From the NCBI RefSeq assembly GCF_034047335.1, contig NZ_CP139137.1, positions 2,046,001-2,110,000 of the forward strand: a stretch of 64,000 nt of DNA, given 5' to 3'. Below, in pieces: positions 1-10,200 of this stretch (position 1 is the first letter of the stretch; each line of letters begins with the position of its first letter). A program made the translations under genes and the position numbers. The notes beneath the pieces are model-generated. The model searched no databases and was not told the origin of the DNA. It worked only from the letters and a program-made list of their open reading frames with translations. This DNA comes from Chryseobacterium sp. JJR-5R (GTDB lineage Bacteria > Bacteroidota > Bacteroidia > Flavobacteriales > Weeksellaceae).

Positions 1-897
1 TTCGTAGGAATAAATCTTCTTAGCCAGTATGGGTTATACTTTATTTTAGGGACTATTTTATTTGTTTTACCAGCTCTCAATATCCTTGAGAAAGATAAAA
101 TAAACTCCTTTTTAGTGGTATTTCTATTTATTTTGGGTCCAATCATGACTTTGGTTTCGACACAGGAGTTTTTTACCAGAATTTTTACTGCTGAAAAGCG
201 TATCAAAGATTTTTTCAAAGATTTTACAGAAGAAAAAGAATTGAATATTACTTCTAAAATTAACCATTTTGATAAATTGGAAGTTAAGGACCTTTATTTT
301 GAATATGGAGATAATGAAAATAATTTCGCATTACAATCTATTGATTTTTCAATTAATAAAGGAGAAGTTATTTTCATTGTAGGTGGAAACGGTTCGGGGA
401 AAACTACATTTATGAATGTCCTTTCGGGGCTATATAAGCCTACAAATGGGCAGATTTTACTGAATAATCAGACCATTGATAATAATGACAGTAACTATAA
501 AGATATCTTTTCAATAGTTTTTTCTGATAGCCATTTATTTTCCGAAAATTATAATGACTTTTCATTGTCTAGAAATAGTAAATTCAGTGATTTTTTAGAA
601 CTCATGAAGCTCAAAAATGTCGTTAAATACAATGACGAAGATTTTTCTATTCCACCATTGTCTTCCGGACAAACAAAGAGAATGCTTTTGATTTTGAGTT
701 TATTAGAAGAAACTCCAATCATTCTCTTGGATGAATGGGCTGCGGAACAGGACCCCTTTTTTAGAAACTATTTCTATAAAACATTGTTACCTATGCTGAA
801 AGAAGAAGGGAAAACCATAATTGCCATAACTCATGATGACGAATATTTTGATATAGCGGATAAGGTTATAAAATTTGAATATGGTAAAATACTATAA
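1..897 (+). CDS. Cyclic-peptide ABC exporter, C-terminal part (SyrD/PvdE type)
   Basis: The reading frame is open to base 1, so the start lies outside the window; the GTG at 115 is only an internal codon. The first ~60 residues are hydrophobic and form the last membrane segments of a fused permease-ATPase. The ATPase half follows: Walker A GGNGSGKTT (nt ~385-411), an LSSGQ signature (nt ~658-672), Walker B ILLDEW followed by AAEQDP (nt ~721-753), and the H-loop in THDD (nt ~829-840). The DEWAAxQDPxFR form of Walker B is typical of the SyrD/PvdE cyclic-peptide exporter family. It ends 20 nt before the first NRPS gene, so it probably exports the peptide made by the cluster, or moves an intermediate to the periplasm. 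Family assignment is firm; the substrate is inferred from position. Confidence 0.9.
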   Translation, partial: FVGINLLSQYGLYFILGTILFVLPALNILEKDKINSFLVVFLFILGPIMTLVSTQEFFTRIFTAEKRIKDFFKDFTEEKELNITSKINHFDKLEVKDLYFEYGDNENNFALQSIDFSINKGEVIFIVGGNGSGKTTFMNVLSGLYKPTNGQILLNNQTIDNNDSNYKDIFSIVFSDSHLFSENYNDFSLSRNSKFSDFLELMKLKNVVKYNDEDFSIPPLSSGQTKRMLLILSLLEETPIILLDEWAAEQDPFFRNYFYKTLLPMLKEEGKTIIAITHDDEYFDIADKVIKFEYGKIL

Positions 898-917
898 ATA
901 AAACTAATAAAAAAAAC

Positions 918-3900
918 ATGGAACTTACTTTATCTCAAAAGGATATATATAACGAACAATTTTTATTTCCTGATTTGCCAATCTATAATATCGGAGGTAA
1001 AATTGAAATAAAAGGTTTTATTTGTATTGATTCTTTATACAAAGCATGTAATCAATTTATAGAAGATCATGACTCTTACAGAATGATCATCAAAGAAGGC
1101 CCGGAAGAACCACAAATAGAGTTTTTAAAGCATTATGATTTTCAGGTATATTATAAAGACTTTAGTGGATTGGATGATGCTAAAACGGAGAAAGATGAGT
1201 TTTTGAAGAAAGAGTTTTTAACACCATTTATCTTTAAAGATGAAAAGCCATTAAACAGATTTATTTTAGTTAAAACTTCTGAAGATTTCCATTGCTTGTT
1301 TATTTACTATCATCACATAATTACAGATGGTTGGGGATCCTCACTGATGTTTCAACGTATTGTCCAAAACTATAATGAAATTGTGACTTATGGAAAAACG
1401 ATCACTAGTTATGATTATAAATATGAAGACTATGTAGTAGAAGATAATGAATATCAGAAGTCGGATACTTTTGAAAATGATAAAAATTACTGGAAGAATA
1501 AATTCATAAACAATAGATCTAATCAAATTTTTGAAAAAAAGAGCAGCAGTGCTAACCTTTTTAAGAGTGAAAGGGAGGAACTGATTATAAACAGGACTTT
1601 TTATGATGAATTGATAAAATTTTCTGCAGATAGGAATACTACTTTTTTTCATTTTATCCTTGCGTCATTATTTTCATATATCGGAATAAGTCGTTCCTTA
1701 AATACAATGACAATAGGTATTCCAACACTCAATAGAAACAGTCGCAGATACAAAAATACGGCTGGGCTTTTTGCAGGAGTATCTCCATTGAAAATTAGTT
1801 TAAATACTGACGAAACATTTACTGATCTTTTAAAAAAAATTTCTAAAGAACTTAGAGAAGATTATCGTCACCAAAGATTTCCTCTGGGAAAATTAATGAA
1901 CGAACTGAACATATCATCTGATCTCAATGAATTGTTTAATATTGTTCTATCCTATGAAAAGCATGATTATTCATATGATTTTATTAATACAAAAACAGAA
2001 GTAATTCCTTTTAATCATGGCTTGGAAAGGGTAGCTCTTGCTATCTACATACGAGAATCAGATGATAAAGAGGATGTGAAAATCCATTTTGATTATAATC
2101 AAAATTATTTAAACCAAGAGGAAGTTTCTAACTTCAAGGACAACTTTTTTTTCTTTATTAAAAATATTCTTACTGATTATGATAAATCAGTAAAAGAATT
2201 GTCTTATCTCATTCCATCAGATTATGATAAGCTTGTATATGGCTTTAACCAGATCAAGGCTGATTATCCTAGAGATAAAACGGTTATTGATCTTTTTGAA
2301 TCCCAGGTGCTGTTGAATCCTGATCATACGGCCTTGATATACGATGACCATACCCTTAGTTACCGGGATTTGGATGAACGATCGAATCAGTTTGCCAACT
2401 ATCTTCGCAGCCAGTATAGTATTGGCAGAGAAAACCTTGTTGGAGTTCAGCTTGAAAAATCTGAGGATTTTATTATTACAATTTTAGGGATTTTAAAAGC
2501 GGGAGGAGCCTATGTACCTATCGATCCTTCGTATCCTTCAGACCGTACCAGTTATATGATAGAGGACAGTGGTTGTAAGGTTGTTATTGATGGTGAAGTC
2601 GTTTTAAGATTTAAGGATATTGAGTGCGATTATTCCGTCTTATCTCCTGAGCACAGTAGGTCTCCTGAAGATCTGGCCTATGTTATTTACACTTCCGGAT
2701 CTACGGGCCGTCCAAAGGGCGTTATGGTAGAACATGGAGGCTTGGTCAATATGGTTCTGAGCCAGATCCGTGAATTTGGAGTTGTAAGCAGCGATGTTGT
2801 TTTCTTTTTTGCGTCCATTGCTTTTGACGCTTCTTTTTCAGAGATGATGATGTCTCTGTTAAGTGGATCTAGTCTTTTTATTCCGGATGATACAGCTATC
2901 AAGGACAAGGAAAAATTTGTTCAGTTATTAGGATCTTCCAAAGCAAGTGTGATTACGCTTCCTCCTGCCTATTCGGAAAGCCTTTCGTCTGAAGACTTAT
3001 CAGGTTTAAGAGTTCTTATTTCAGCGGGGGAGTCCGCTCATATAGAAAAAGGGCTTTCTTTGTCCGGTCACTTATCTTATTTTAATGCTTATGGGCCAAC
3101 CGAGTGCTCTGTATGTGCGAGTATCTATCGTCTTTCAGTTGATGATGGCTGGAGAAAGTCTATTCCCATTGGTCGTCCTATTTCTAATACTCAGATGTAT
3201 ATTCTCTCCGAGAATGATAGTCTTTGCCCAATAGGGGTAGTAGGAGAGATCTGCATTTCGGGAGTAGGCGTAGCGCGAGGTTATTTGAACAATGAAGTAT
3301 TAACTTCTGAGAAGTTTGTATCGAACCCTTATCTTTCAGGTTCCAGGATGTATAAGACCGGCGATTTAGGTCGCTGGCTGGTAGATGGGAGTATAGAGTA
3401 TATAGGAAGAAAAGACAGTCAGGTTAAGATCCGGGGTTACCGAATTGAGCTTGGTGAGATCGAGCATGCGCTTCAGGGTCATGCTGATGTGACAGGGAGT
3501 GTAGTTTTGGTTGTAGAGAATGGGGAAGGTCATAATGATTTGGCTGCTTATTTTACGGGTTCCAGTGCAGTAACGAGTTCCGTTCTTCGGGATCACTTAC
3601 GTGGGCTTCTTCCGGAGTATATGCTTCCGGGTCATTATATCCATTTGGATTCTTTTCCTTTGACGAGTAATGGAAAGCTAGACCGGGGAAGTTTACCGGA
3701 TGCCTTTGGATCTTCATTGGGTTCCGGTGTTGAATATGTTTCAGCCCGTAATGAAACAGAGTCAAAGCTTGTTGCTATCTGGGAGAATGTTTTAGGAAAG
3801 TCTGGAATAGGGATCAAAGATAATTTCTTTGAGCTGGGCGGTCACAGTTTGAAGGCTGCCCGTTTATCAGCTTTGATTCATCAGGAGTTTAATGTAAAAA

Positions 3901-6900
3901 TTTCGTTACAGGATATCTTTACCGAATCTACGATAGAAAAACAAGGTATATTGCTTGGCGGTAGTGATTCAGAAGAATATGTTTCTATATCGAAAGCTCC
4001 TGATCTGGATTTTTACCCTTTATCTTCGTCTCAGCGTCGTTTATGGATTTTGAGTCGTTTTGAGGGTTCTGATGGCGCTTATAATATTCCAGCTGTATTC
4101 CGTCTTACGGGGGATTTTGATGTGTCTTCATTAGAGAAGTCCTACTTTGGCTTGTTGTCCAGGCATGAGATCCTTAGAACTGTTTTCCGTGAGTCCTCGA
4201 CTGGCGAGGCTTTTCAGTTGGTTCTACCAGAGGTATTGACTGAAAGTTTTGAACATTTGGTGTTTGATTTTGCATCAGAAAAGGCTGCCATTGATGCTAC
4301 ATTATCTCAGGAGACGGGTCGTGTTTTTGATTTGTCTTACGGGCCATTGATTCGTCTTACCATTCTTGAAGACCGTTCCGGTGAGGGCTATATTTTCTGT
4401 TTGGTGATGCATCATATCATCAGCGATGGGTGGTCTATGGATATCTTAAAACGGGAATTATTCACTTTATATAATCATTTTCAATCGGGTCGTGTTGCAG
4501 TATTACCTCCTTTAAGTTTACAATACAAGGATTATGCATTCTGGGAACAATCCGAGCTGGAACGATCTGCGGTTCATTCCAGAGTTTATTGGCAGACTCA
4601 GCTTTCAGGAGAGCTTCCGTTGCTTCATTTGCCCTCAAAAGGGACCCGCCCTGTAGTGAAAACCTATAATGGTTGTCATGTTTCAGGGTCAATATCAATA
4701 GAGATCCTTTCCTTATTGAAGCAACTCTCATTGGATAACGGAGGTACACTTTTCATGACGGTTTTGTCTGCTGTAAAAGTTTTATTATATCGTTATAGCG
4801 GTCAAAAAGACCTTATTATTGGTACTCCGGTTGCTGGTCGTGACCATGCGGACTTACAGGATCAAATAGGTTTCTATGTCAATACCTTGGCGCTTCGCAG
4901 CCATATTGAAGGAGAAGAACGCTTTATAGATTTTCTTTCCTCAGTTCGTGAGATGACCCTATCCGGTTATTCCCATCAATCTTATCCTTTTGACCGTTTG
5001 GTTGATGACCTTAATGTTGTTCGTGACCTAAGCCGTAACCCTGTTTTTGATGTTATGCTAAGTTTTCAGGATTCTGGAGATGGGGGTACTAATAATTCCG
5101 CTGAAACATTGGAAGGAGTACTTCTGGGCTCTTATACAGATTCCAGCTATGCTATAAGTAAATTTGATTTAGATTTTAGCTTTTCAGAAACTTCTTCAGG
5201 TCTTTCCATTGGTTTGGGTTATAATACTGATATTTATGAAAAGAGTTTTGCAGAGAAGTTGCTAAAGAGTTTAGAGATTCTATTAAGCTCCATCTGTCAT
5301 TCTCCTGAGACAAGGATTGATCAACTTGAGATTCTGGGATCAGAAGATCGTTATCTTCTTACCGAAGGTTTCAACCAGACCGCATTGGAGTATCCTCAGG
5401 ATAAAACCGTTCTTGATCTTTTTGATTCTCAGGTAGTATTGACTCCCGACCATAGAGCATTGGTTTTTGAAGGACATGAGTTGAGCTATCGTGAACTTAA
5501 TGAGCGCTCGAATCAATTTGCAGACTATCTTCATATGCATTATAGTATTGGCAGAGAAGATTTGGTGGGTGTTCAATTAGAACGATCTGAGGATCTTATT
5601 GTTGCGATTTTGGGGATTCTTAAATCAGGAGGTGCTTATGTTCCTATTGATCCTTCTTATCCTTCAGACCGTATTGCGTATATGATAGAAGACAGTGGTT
5701 GTAAAGTCAATATTGATTCCGAAGAATATCTTTTGTTCAATCTGGACAAGGCTAATTATTCTATAGCGAGTCCTAAGGCTAATCCTATCCCTACAGATTT
5801 AGCCTATGTGATCTATACCTCCGGTTCAACGGGGCATCCAAAAGGAGTTATGGTGGAGCATGAGGGTCTGATGAATTTATTATCCCATGTCACGACAGCT
5901 TTTCCTTTGTCTAACCAGTCTTCAGGGCTTTTTCCCTTGTTAGCTTCCAATGCTTTTGACATCTCATTATTCGAGTTGTTTTATCCTCTTTTGCAGGGAA
6001 CCGGAGTTTTGGTTGTAGGGAACGAAAAGAGCAAGGATGTAGGTTATCTTAAGGATCATCTGGGAGAGATAAGTTCCTTGCATACGGTTCCTGCTTTAAT
6101 GAGTGAGCTTCTGTCTCAGGTAAGAGCTATGGACTCTCATGCAGAATATTCTCATATCGATTATATATTCATTGGAGGAGACAAGGTTACTACCGGAGTA
6201 TTGCATGATATCCGCAAAACATTTCCTAATGCAAAAATAATCACCCTTTATGGGCCGACGGAATGTACTATTTTTTTATTGACACGCAGTTATACGGGAT
6301 CAGGAGAGACCTTTAACGGCTCCTTGTTAGGTCGTCCTGTTTCCAATACTCAGGTTTACATACTCTCTGAGGGAGATTCACTGTGTCCTGTGGGAGTAGT
6401 TGGAGAGATTTGTATTTCAGGAGTAGGTGTGGCGCGAGGTTACCTGAACCGTCCAGATCTTACCCTGGAGAAGTTCGTTTCTAATCCTTTTGTTTCAGGT
6501 TCCAGGATGTATAAGACAGGTGATTTAGGTCGTTGGCATTCCGATGGGAGTATTGAGTTTTTAGGACGTAAGGATAATCAGGTTAAGATCCGTGGTTACC
6601 GAATTGAGTTGGGTGAGATCGAGCATGCACTTCAAAATCATCCTGAAGTAACAGGGAGCGTCGTTCAGGTTGTGGAAAATGGAGAAGGTCAGAAGGAGTT
6701 GGCAGCTTATCTTACAGGCTCTGGTGAATTAAGAGGTTCGGACCTGCGTGATTATTTGCGCATGAGTCTTCCGGAGTATATGCTTCCCGGTCATTATATC
6801 CAGTTGGACTCTTTTCCCTTGACGAGTAATGGAAAAATTGACCGGGGGAGTTTACCCGATGCCTTTTCCTCATTAGGTACGGGCACAGAATATGTTTCAG

Positions 6901-7199
6901 CCCGTAATGAAACAGAGTCAAAGCTTGTTGCTATCTGGGAGAATGTTTTAGGAAAGTCTGGAATAGGGATCAAAGATAATTTCTTTGAGCTGGGCGGTCA
7001 CAGTTTGAAGGCTGCCCGTTTATCAGCTTTGATTCATCAGGAGTTTAATGTGAAAATTTCGTTGCACTTATTCTTTGAGTTGAATAATATAGAGTCAATA
7101 GCTCAATATCTTACCAAAGAACAAAGTAAAAAGAAATGGTTGGAACTTAATTTATCTGATAATCAGGAGGATGATTTTATTGATGAAGTATTTTTATAA
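918..7199 (+). CDS. NRPS 1, starter C-A-T-C-A-T (modules 1-2)
   Basis: This 2093-residue protein has two modules. It opens directly with a condensation domain (about 1-435; HHIITDG at 132-138) and has no docking domain and no adenylation domain before it. This is the layout of an initiating C domain that loads an acyl group. Adenylation domain 1 covers ~445-945; its ten specificity residues read D-A-S-T-I-A-A-V-C-K, close to published Tyr/Phe codes. Carrier serine 1 is S977. Condensation domain 2 has HHIISDG at 1165-1171. Adenylation domain 2 (~1490-1985) reads D-I-F-H-F-G-L-I-F-K, which I cannot assign. Carrier serine 2 is S2029. The last ~45 residues are an acidic tail ending in EVFL, a likely docking peptide. 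The starter domain is AT-rich and unlike the other C domains; module 2 is nearly identical to the first module of the gene at 30750. No fatty acyl-AMP ligase is in view. Confidence 0.95.
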   Translation: MELTLSQKDIYNEQFLFPDLPIYNIGGKIEIKGFICIDSLYKACNQFIEDHDSYRMIIKEGPEEPQIEFLKHYDFQVYYKDFSGLDDAKTEKDEFLKKEFLTPFIFKDEKPLNRFILVKTSEDFHCLFIYYHHIITDGWGSSLMFQRIVQNYNEIVTYGKTITSYDYKYEDYVVEDNEYQKSDTFENDKNYWKNKFINNRSNQIFEKKSSSANLFKSEREELIINRTFYDELIKFSADRNTTFFHFILASLFSYIGISRSLNTMTIGIPTLNRNSRRYKNTAGLFAGVSPLKISLNTDETFTDLLKKISKELREDYRHQRFPLGKLMNELNISSDLNELFNIVLSYEKHDYSYDFINTKTEVIPFNHGLERVALAIYIRESDDKEDVKIHFDYNQNYLNQEEVSNFKDNFFFFIKNILTDYDKSVKELSYLIPSDYDKLVYGFNQIKADYPRDKTVIDLFESQVLLNPDHTALIYDDHTLSYRDLDERSNQFANYLRSQYSIGRENLVGVQLEKSEDFIITILGILKAGGAYVPIDPSYPSDRTSYMIEDSGCKVVIDGEVVLRFKDIECDYSVLSPEHSRSPEDLAYVIYTSGSTGRPKGVMVEHGGLVNMVLSQIREFGVVSSDVVFFFASIAFDASFSEMMMSLLSGSSLFIPDDTAIKDKEKFVQLLGSSKASVITLPPAYSESLSSEDLSGLRVLISAGESAHIEKGLSLSGHLSYFNAYGPTECSVCASIYRLSVDDGWRKSIPIGRPISNTQMYILSENDSLCPIGVVGEICISGVGVARGYLNNEVLTSEKFVSNPYLSGSRMYKTGDLGRWLVDGSIEYIGRKDSQVKIRGYRIELGEIEHALQGHADVTGSVVLVVENGEGHNDLAAYFTGSSAVTSSVLRDHLRGLLPEYMLPGHYIHLDSFPLTSNGKLDRGSLPDAFGSSLGSGVEYVSARNETESKLVAIWENVLGKSGIGIKDNFFELGGHSLKAARLSALIHQEFNVKISLQDIFTESTIEKQGILLGGSDSEEYVSISKAPDLDFYPLSSSQRRLWILSRFEGSDGAYNIPAVFRLTGDFDVSSLEKSYFGLLSRHEILRTVFRESSTGEAFQLVLPEVLTESFEHLVFDFASEKAAIDATLSQETGRVFDLSYGPLIRLTILEDRSGEGYIFCLVMHHIISDGWSMDILKRELFTLYNHFQSGRVAVLPPLSLQYKDYAFWEQSELERSAVHSRVYWQTQLSGELPLLHLPSKGTRPVVKTYNGCHVSGSISIEILSLLKQLSLDNGGTLFMTVLSAVKVLLYRYSGQKDLIIGTPVAGRDHADLQDQIGFYVNTLALRSHIEGEERFIDFLSSVREMTLSGYSHQSYPFDRLVDDLNVVRDLSRNPVFDVMLSFQDSGDGGTNNSAETLEGVLLGSYTDSSYAISKFDLDFSFSETSSGLSIGLGYNTDIYEKSFAEKLLKSLEILLSSICHSPETRIDQLEILGSEDRYLLTEGFNQTALEYPQDKTVLDLFDSQVVLTPDHRALVFEGHELSYRELNERSNQFADYLHMHYSIGREDLVGVQLERSEDLIVAILGILKSGGAYVPIDPSYPSDRIAYMIEDSGCKVNIDSEEYLLFNLDKANYSIASPKANPIPTDLAYVIYTSGSTGHPKGVMVEHEGLMNLLSHVTTAFPLSNQSSGLFPLLASNAFDISLFELFYPLLQGTGVLVVGNEKSKDVGYLKDHLGEISSLHTVPALMSELLSQVRAMDSHAEYSHIDYIFIGGDKVTTGVLHDIRKTFPNAKIITLYGPTECTIFLLTRSYTGSGETFNGSLLGRPVSNTQVYILSEGDSLCPVGVVGEICISGVGVARGYLNRPDLTLEKFVSNPFVSGSRMYKTGDLGRWHSDGSIEFLGRKDNQVKIRGYRIELGEIEHALQNHPEVTGSVVQVVENGEGQKELAAYLTGSGELRGSDLRDYLRMSLPEYMLPGHYIQLDSFPLTSNGKIDRGSLPDAFSSLGTGTEYVSARNETESKLVAIWENVLGKSGIGIKDNFFELGGHSLKAARLSALIHQEFNVKISLHLFFELNNIESIAQYLTKEQSKKKWLELNLSDNQEDDFIDEVFL
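4006..7060 (+). repeat. 3.06 kb NRPS module repeat, copy 1 (pair 30949-34003)
   Basis: Constant offset of 26943 nt to the partner copy. The block covers C-A-T of module 2 here and of module 9 in the gene at 30750. I saw one difference by eye: G at 6506 against A at 33449, silent for Arg. Similarity stops abruptly at both ends, just inside the C domain and just after the carrier domain. Confidence 0.93.
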
Positions 7200-7210
7200 T
7201 TATCTAATTT

Positions 7211-10200
7211 ATGGAAGAATTATTTGAACTCTTATATAAAGAGTCTATATATATCAACTTAATAGATGATAAATTGTCTGTTAAAAGTTACAAAGGAAAG
7301 ATCAGGAAAGAAATTATTGATAAAATATCACTGCATCGGGAGGAAATAATTTCCTACCTTATGTCAGTAGATGTTTCTTATCGTACTATTTCTAAGGCTC
7401 CTGATCTGGAATATTATCCTTTATCTTCATCTCAGCGCCGTTTATGGATTCTGAGTCGTTTTGAAGGAGCAGATGGAGCTTACAATATCCCTGAAGTCTT
7501 CAGGATTTCGGGCGATTTTGATATAGCTTCCTTAGAAAAGTCTTACTTTTCGTTATTATCAAGACATGAGATTCTCAGGACTGTTTTCCGGGAATCAGCA
7601 GAAGGCGAAGTTTACCAGCATATTCTTTCAGAAACTCCTGATGATAGTTTCCAGCATTTGGTTTTGGATTTTGAAAAAGAAGGAAACAAAGTCTCTGAAA
7701 TTATCTTATCAGAATCCAATCGTATTTTTGATTTGTCAGAAGGTCCTCTGATCCGTTTTAGGGTTCTTGAAGATCAATCAGGCGGCGGTTATATATTCTG
7801 TTTGGTGATGCACCATATCATCAGCGACGGTTGGTCCATGGGGATCTTAAAAAAGGAGTTATTCACTTTATATGATAGTTTTAAAGAAGGACATCCAGTA
7901 GTATTGTCTCCTTTAGCTTTACAATATAAGGACTATGCATATTGGGAGCAGTCAGAGCTTGCAAATAGAGTTTCGTTGTCTAAATCTTATTGGCAGGAAC
8001 AGTTTTCAGGAGATTTGCCTGTTCTTAATTTACCTTCTAAGGGATTGCGGCCAGTTGTAAAAACCTATAACGGTGCTTATCTTTCAGGTTCCGTTTCTGA
8101 AGATATTCTTTCAGGTTTAAAAAAACTCTCTTCAACGACCGGGAGTACTCTTTTCATGACTATTTTATCCGCTGTTAAGGTTTTATTATACCGTTACAGT
8201 GGTCAGAAAGATTTAATTGTTGGTACTCCTGTAGCGGGTCGTGACCATGCTGATCTTCATGATCAGATTGGTTTTTATGTCAATACCTTAGCCCTTCGCA
8301 GCCATATTGAAGGTGATCAACGTTTTATAGATTTCCTATCCGAAGTGCGTGAGATGACGCTTTCTGGCTATGCTCATCAATCGTATCCTTTTGACCGTTT
8401 GGTTGATGATCTGGATATTGTACGTGATATGAGCCGTAATCCGGTTTTTGATGTTATGCTTAATTTCCATGATCAGGAAAGCGGAAATACAGATCGTTCT
8501 GTTGATCTTTCTGAAGGAATGTCTGGTAGTTCTTATGAGGGAGTTTCTTACGCAGTCAGTAAATTTGATTTAGACTTTAGTTTTTCCGATAATGGTTCAG
8601 GTCTTACCATAGGCTTGTGTTACAACACTGACATTTATGAGCGTAGTTTTGCCGATCGTCTGATAAAGAGCTTAGAGCTTTTATTGGTTTCTATCAGTGA
8701 TTCTCCTGATCTGGGTGTTGATCAGCTTGATATTCTGGAGAAGGAGGAGCGTTATGCTGTTACCGAAGGTTTTAACCGGACCAAGGCTGATTATCCTAGA
8801 GATAAAACAGTTATCGATCTTTTTGAATCCCAGGTGCTGTTGAATCCTGACCATACGGCCTTGATATACGATGACCATACCCTTAGTTACCGGGATTTGG
8901 ATGAACGATCGAATCAGTTTGCCAACTATCTTCGCAGCCAGTATGGTATTGGCAGAGAAAACCTTGTTGGAGTTCAGCTTGAAAGGTCCGAAGATCTATT
9001 AATTACGATTTTTGGGATTCTAAAATCAGGAGGTGCTTATGTTCCTATTGATCCTTCGTATCCTTCCGATCGTACCAGTTATATGATAGAAGACAGCGGT
9101 TGTAAGGTCGTTGTAGATTCAGAAGAACTGCTGTTATTCCATATGGAAAGGTCGTCGTACTCTGTTACTTCACCTGATTGTCATCCCCATCCTTCGGATT
9201 TGGCTTATGTTATTTACACATCCGGATCTACGGGCCGTCCAAAGGGCGTTATGGTAGAACATGGTGGTCTTGTTAACCGGTTGGATTGGATGCAGGGAGC
9301 CTATAGTTTATCCAGCTCCGATACCCTTATTCAAAAGACGAGTTATTCTTTTGATGTGTCGGTTTGGGAGCTTTTATGGTGGAGTTTATACGGTTCCAGA
9401 CTATCAGTTCTTCCTCATGGAGAAGAGAAGTCCGCTGAGTCACTGGTTTCGAACATTGCTTCAAATGAAGTTAGCGTGATACACTTTGTTCCCTCAATGC
9501 TGGAGACGTTTTTATATTATTTAGATGCTCATGTGGAAGCATTAGAAAAGCTTAAAAGTCTGAAACAGGTTTTTGTGAGTGGTGAAGCCTTAACACTTCA
9601 TCAGAACAGTGAGTTTTTCAGATTGTTGCCAGATGTTGGCTTGATGAATTTATACGGACCAACAGAAGCCACAATAGATGTTACGTATTTTGAATGTCAT
9701 GCCGGTTTTGAGAACAGTATTCCCATTGGTCGTCCTATTTCTAATACTCAGATGTATATTCTCTCCGAGAGTGATAGTCTTTGCCCAATAGGAGTAGTAG
9801 GAGAGATCTGTATTTCGGGAGTAGGCGTAGCGCGAGGTTATTTGAACAATGAAGTATTAACTTCTGAGAAGTTTGTATCGAACCCTTATCTTTCAGGTTC
9901 CAGGATGTATAAGACCGGCGATTTAGGTCGCTGGCTGGTAGATGGGAGTATAGAGTATATAGGAAGAAAAGACAGTCAGGTTAAGATCCGGGGTTACCGA
10001 ATTGAGCTTGGTGAGATCGAGCATGCGCTTCAGGGTCATGCTGATGTGACAGGGAGTGTAGTTTTGGTTGTAGAGAATGGGGAAGGTCATAATGATTTGG
10101 CTGCTTATTTTACGGGTTCCAGTGCAGTAACGAGTTCCGTTCTTCGGGATCACTTACGTGGGCTTCTTCCGGAGTATATGCTTCCGGGTCATTATATCCA

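Noticed and set aside
115-897. Exporter gene starting at the GTG at 115
   Set aside because: The frame is open to base 1 and encodes membrane segments expected before the ATPase, so the gene is cut by the window edge.
9261-9479. 72-codon + strand ORF recurring at 19965 and 39055, and many reverse-strand ORFs recurring in each module
   Set aside because: They recur only because the NRPS modules are duplicated; they have no signal of their own.
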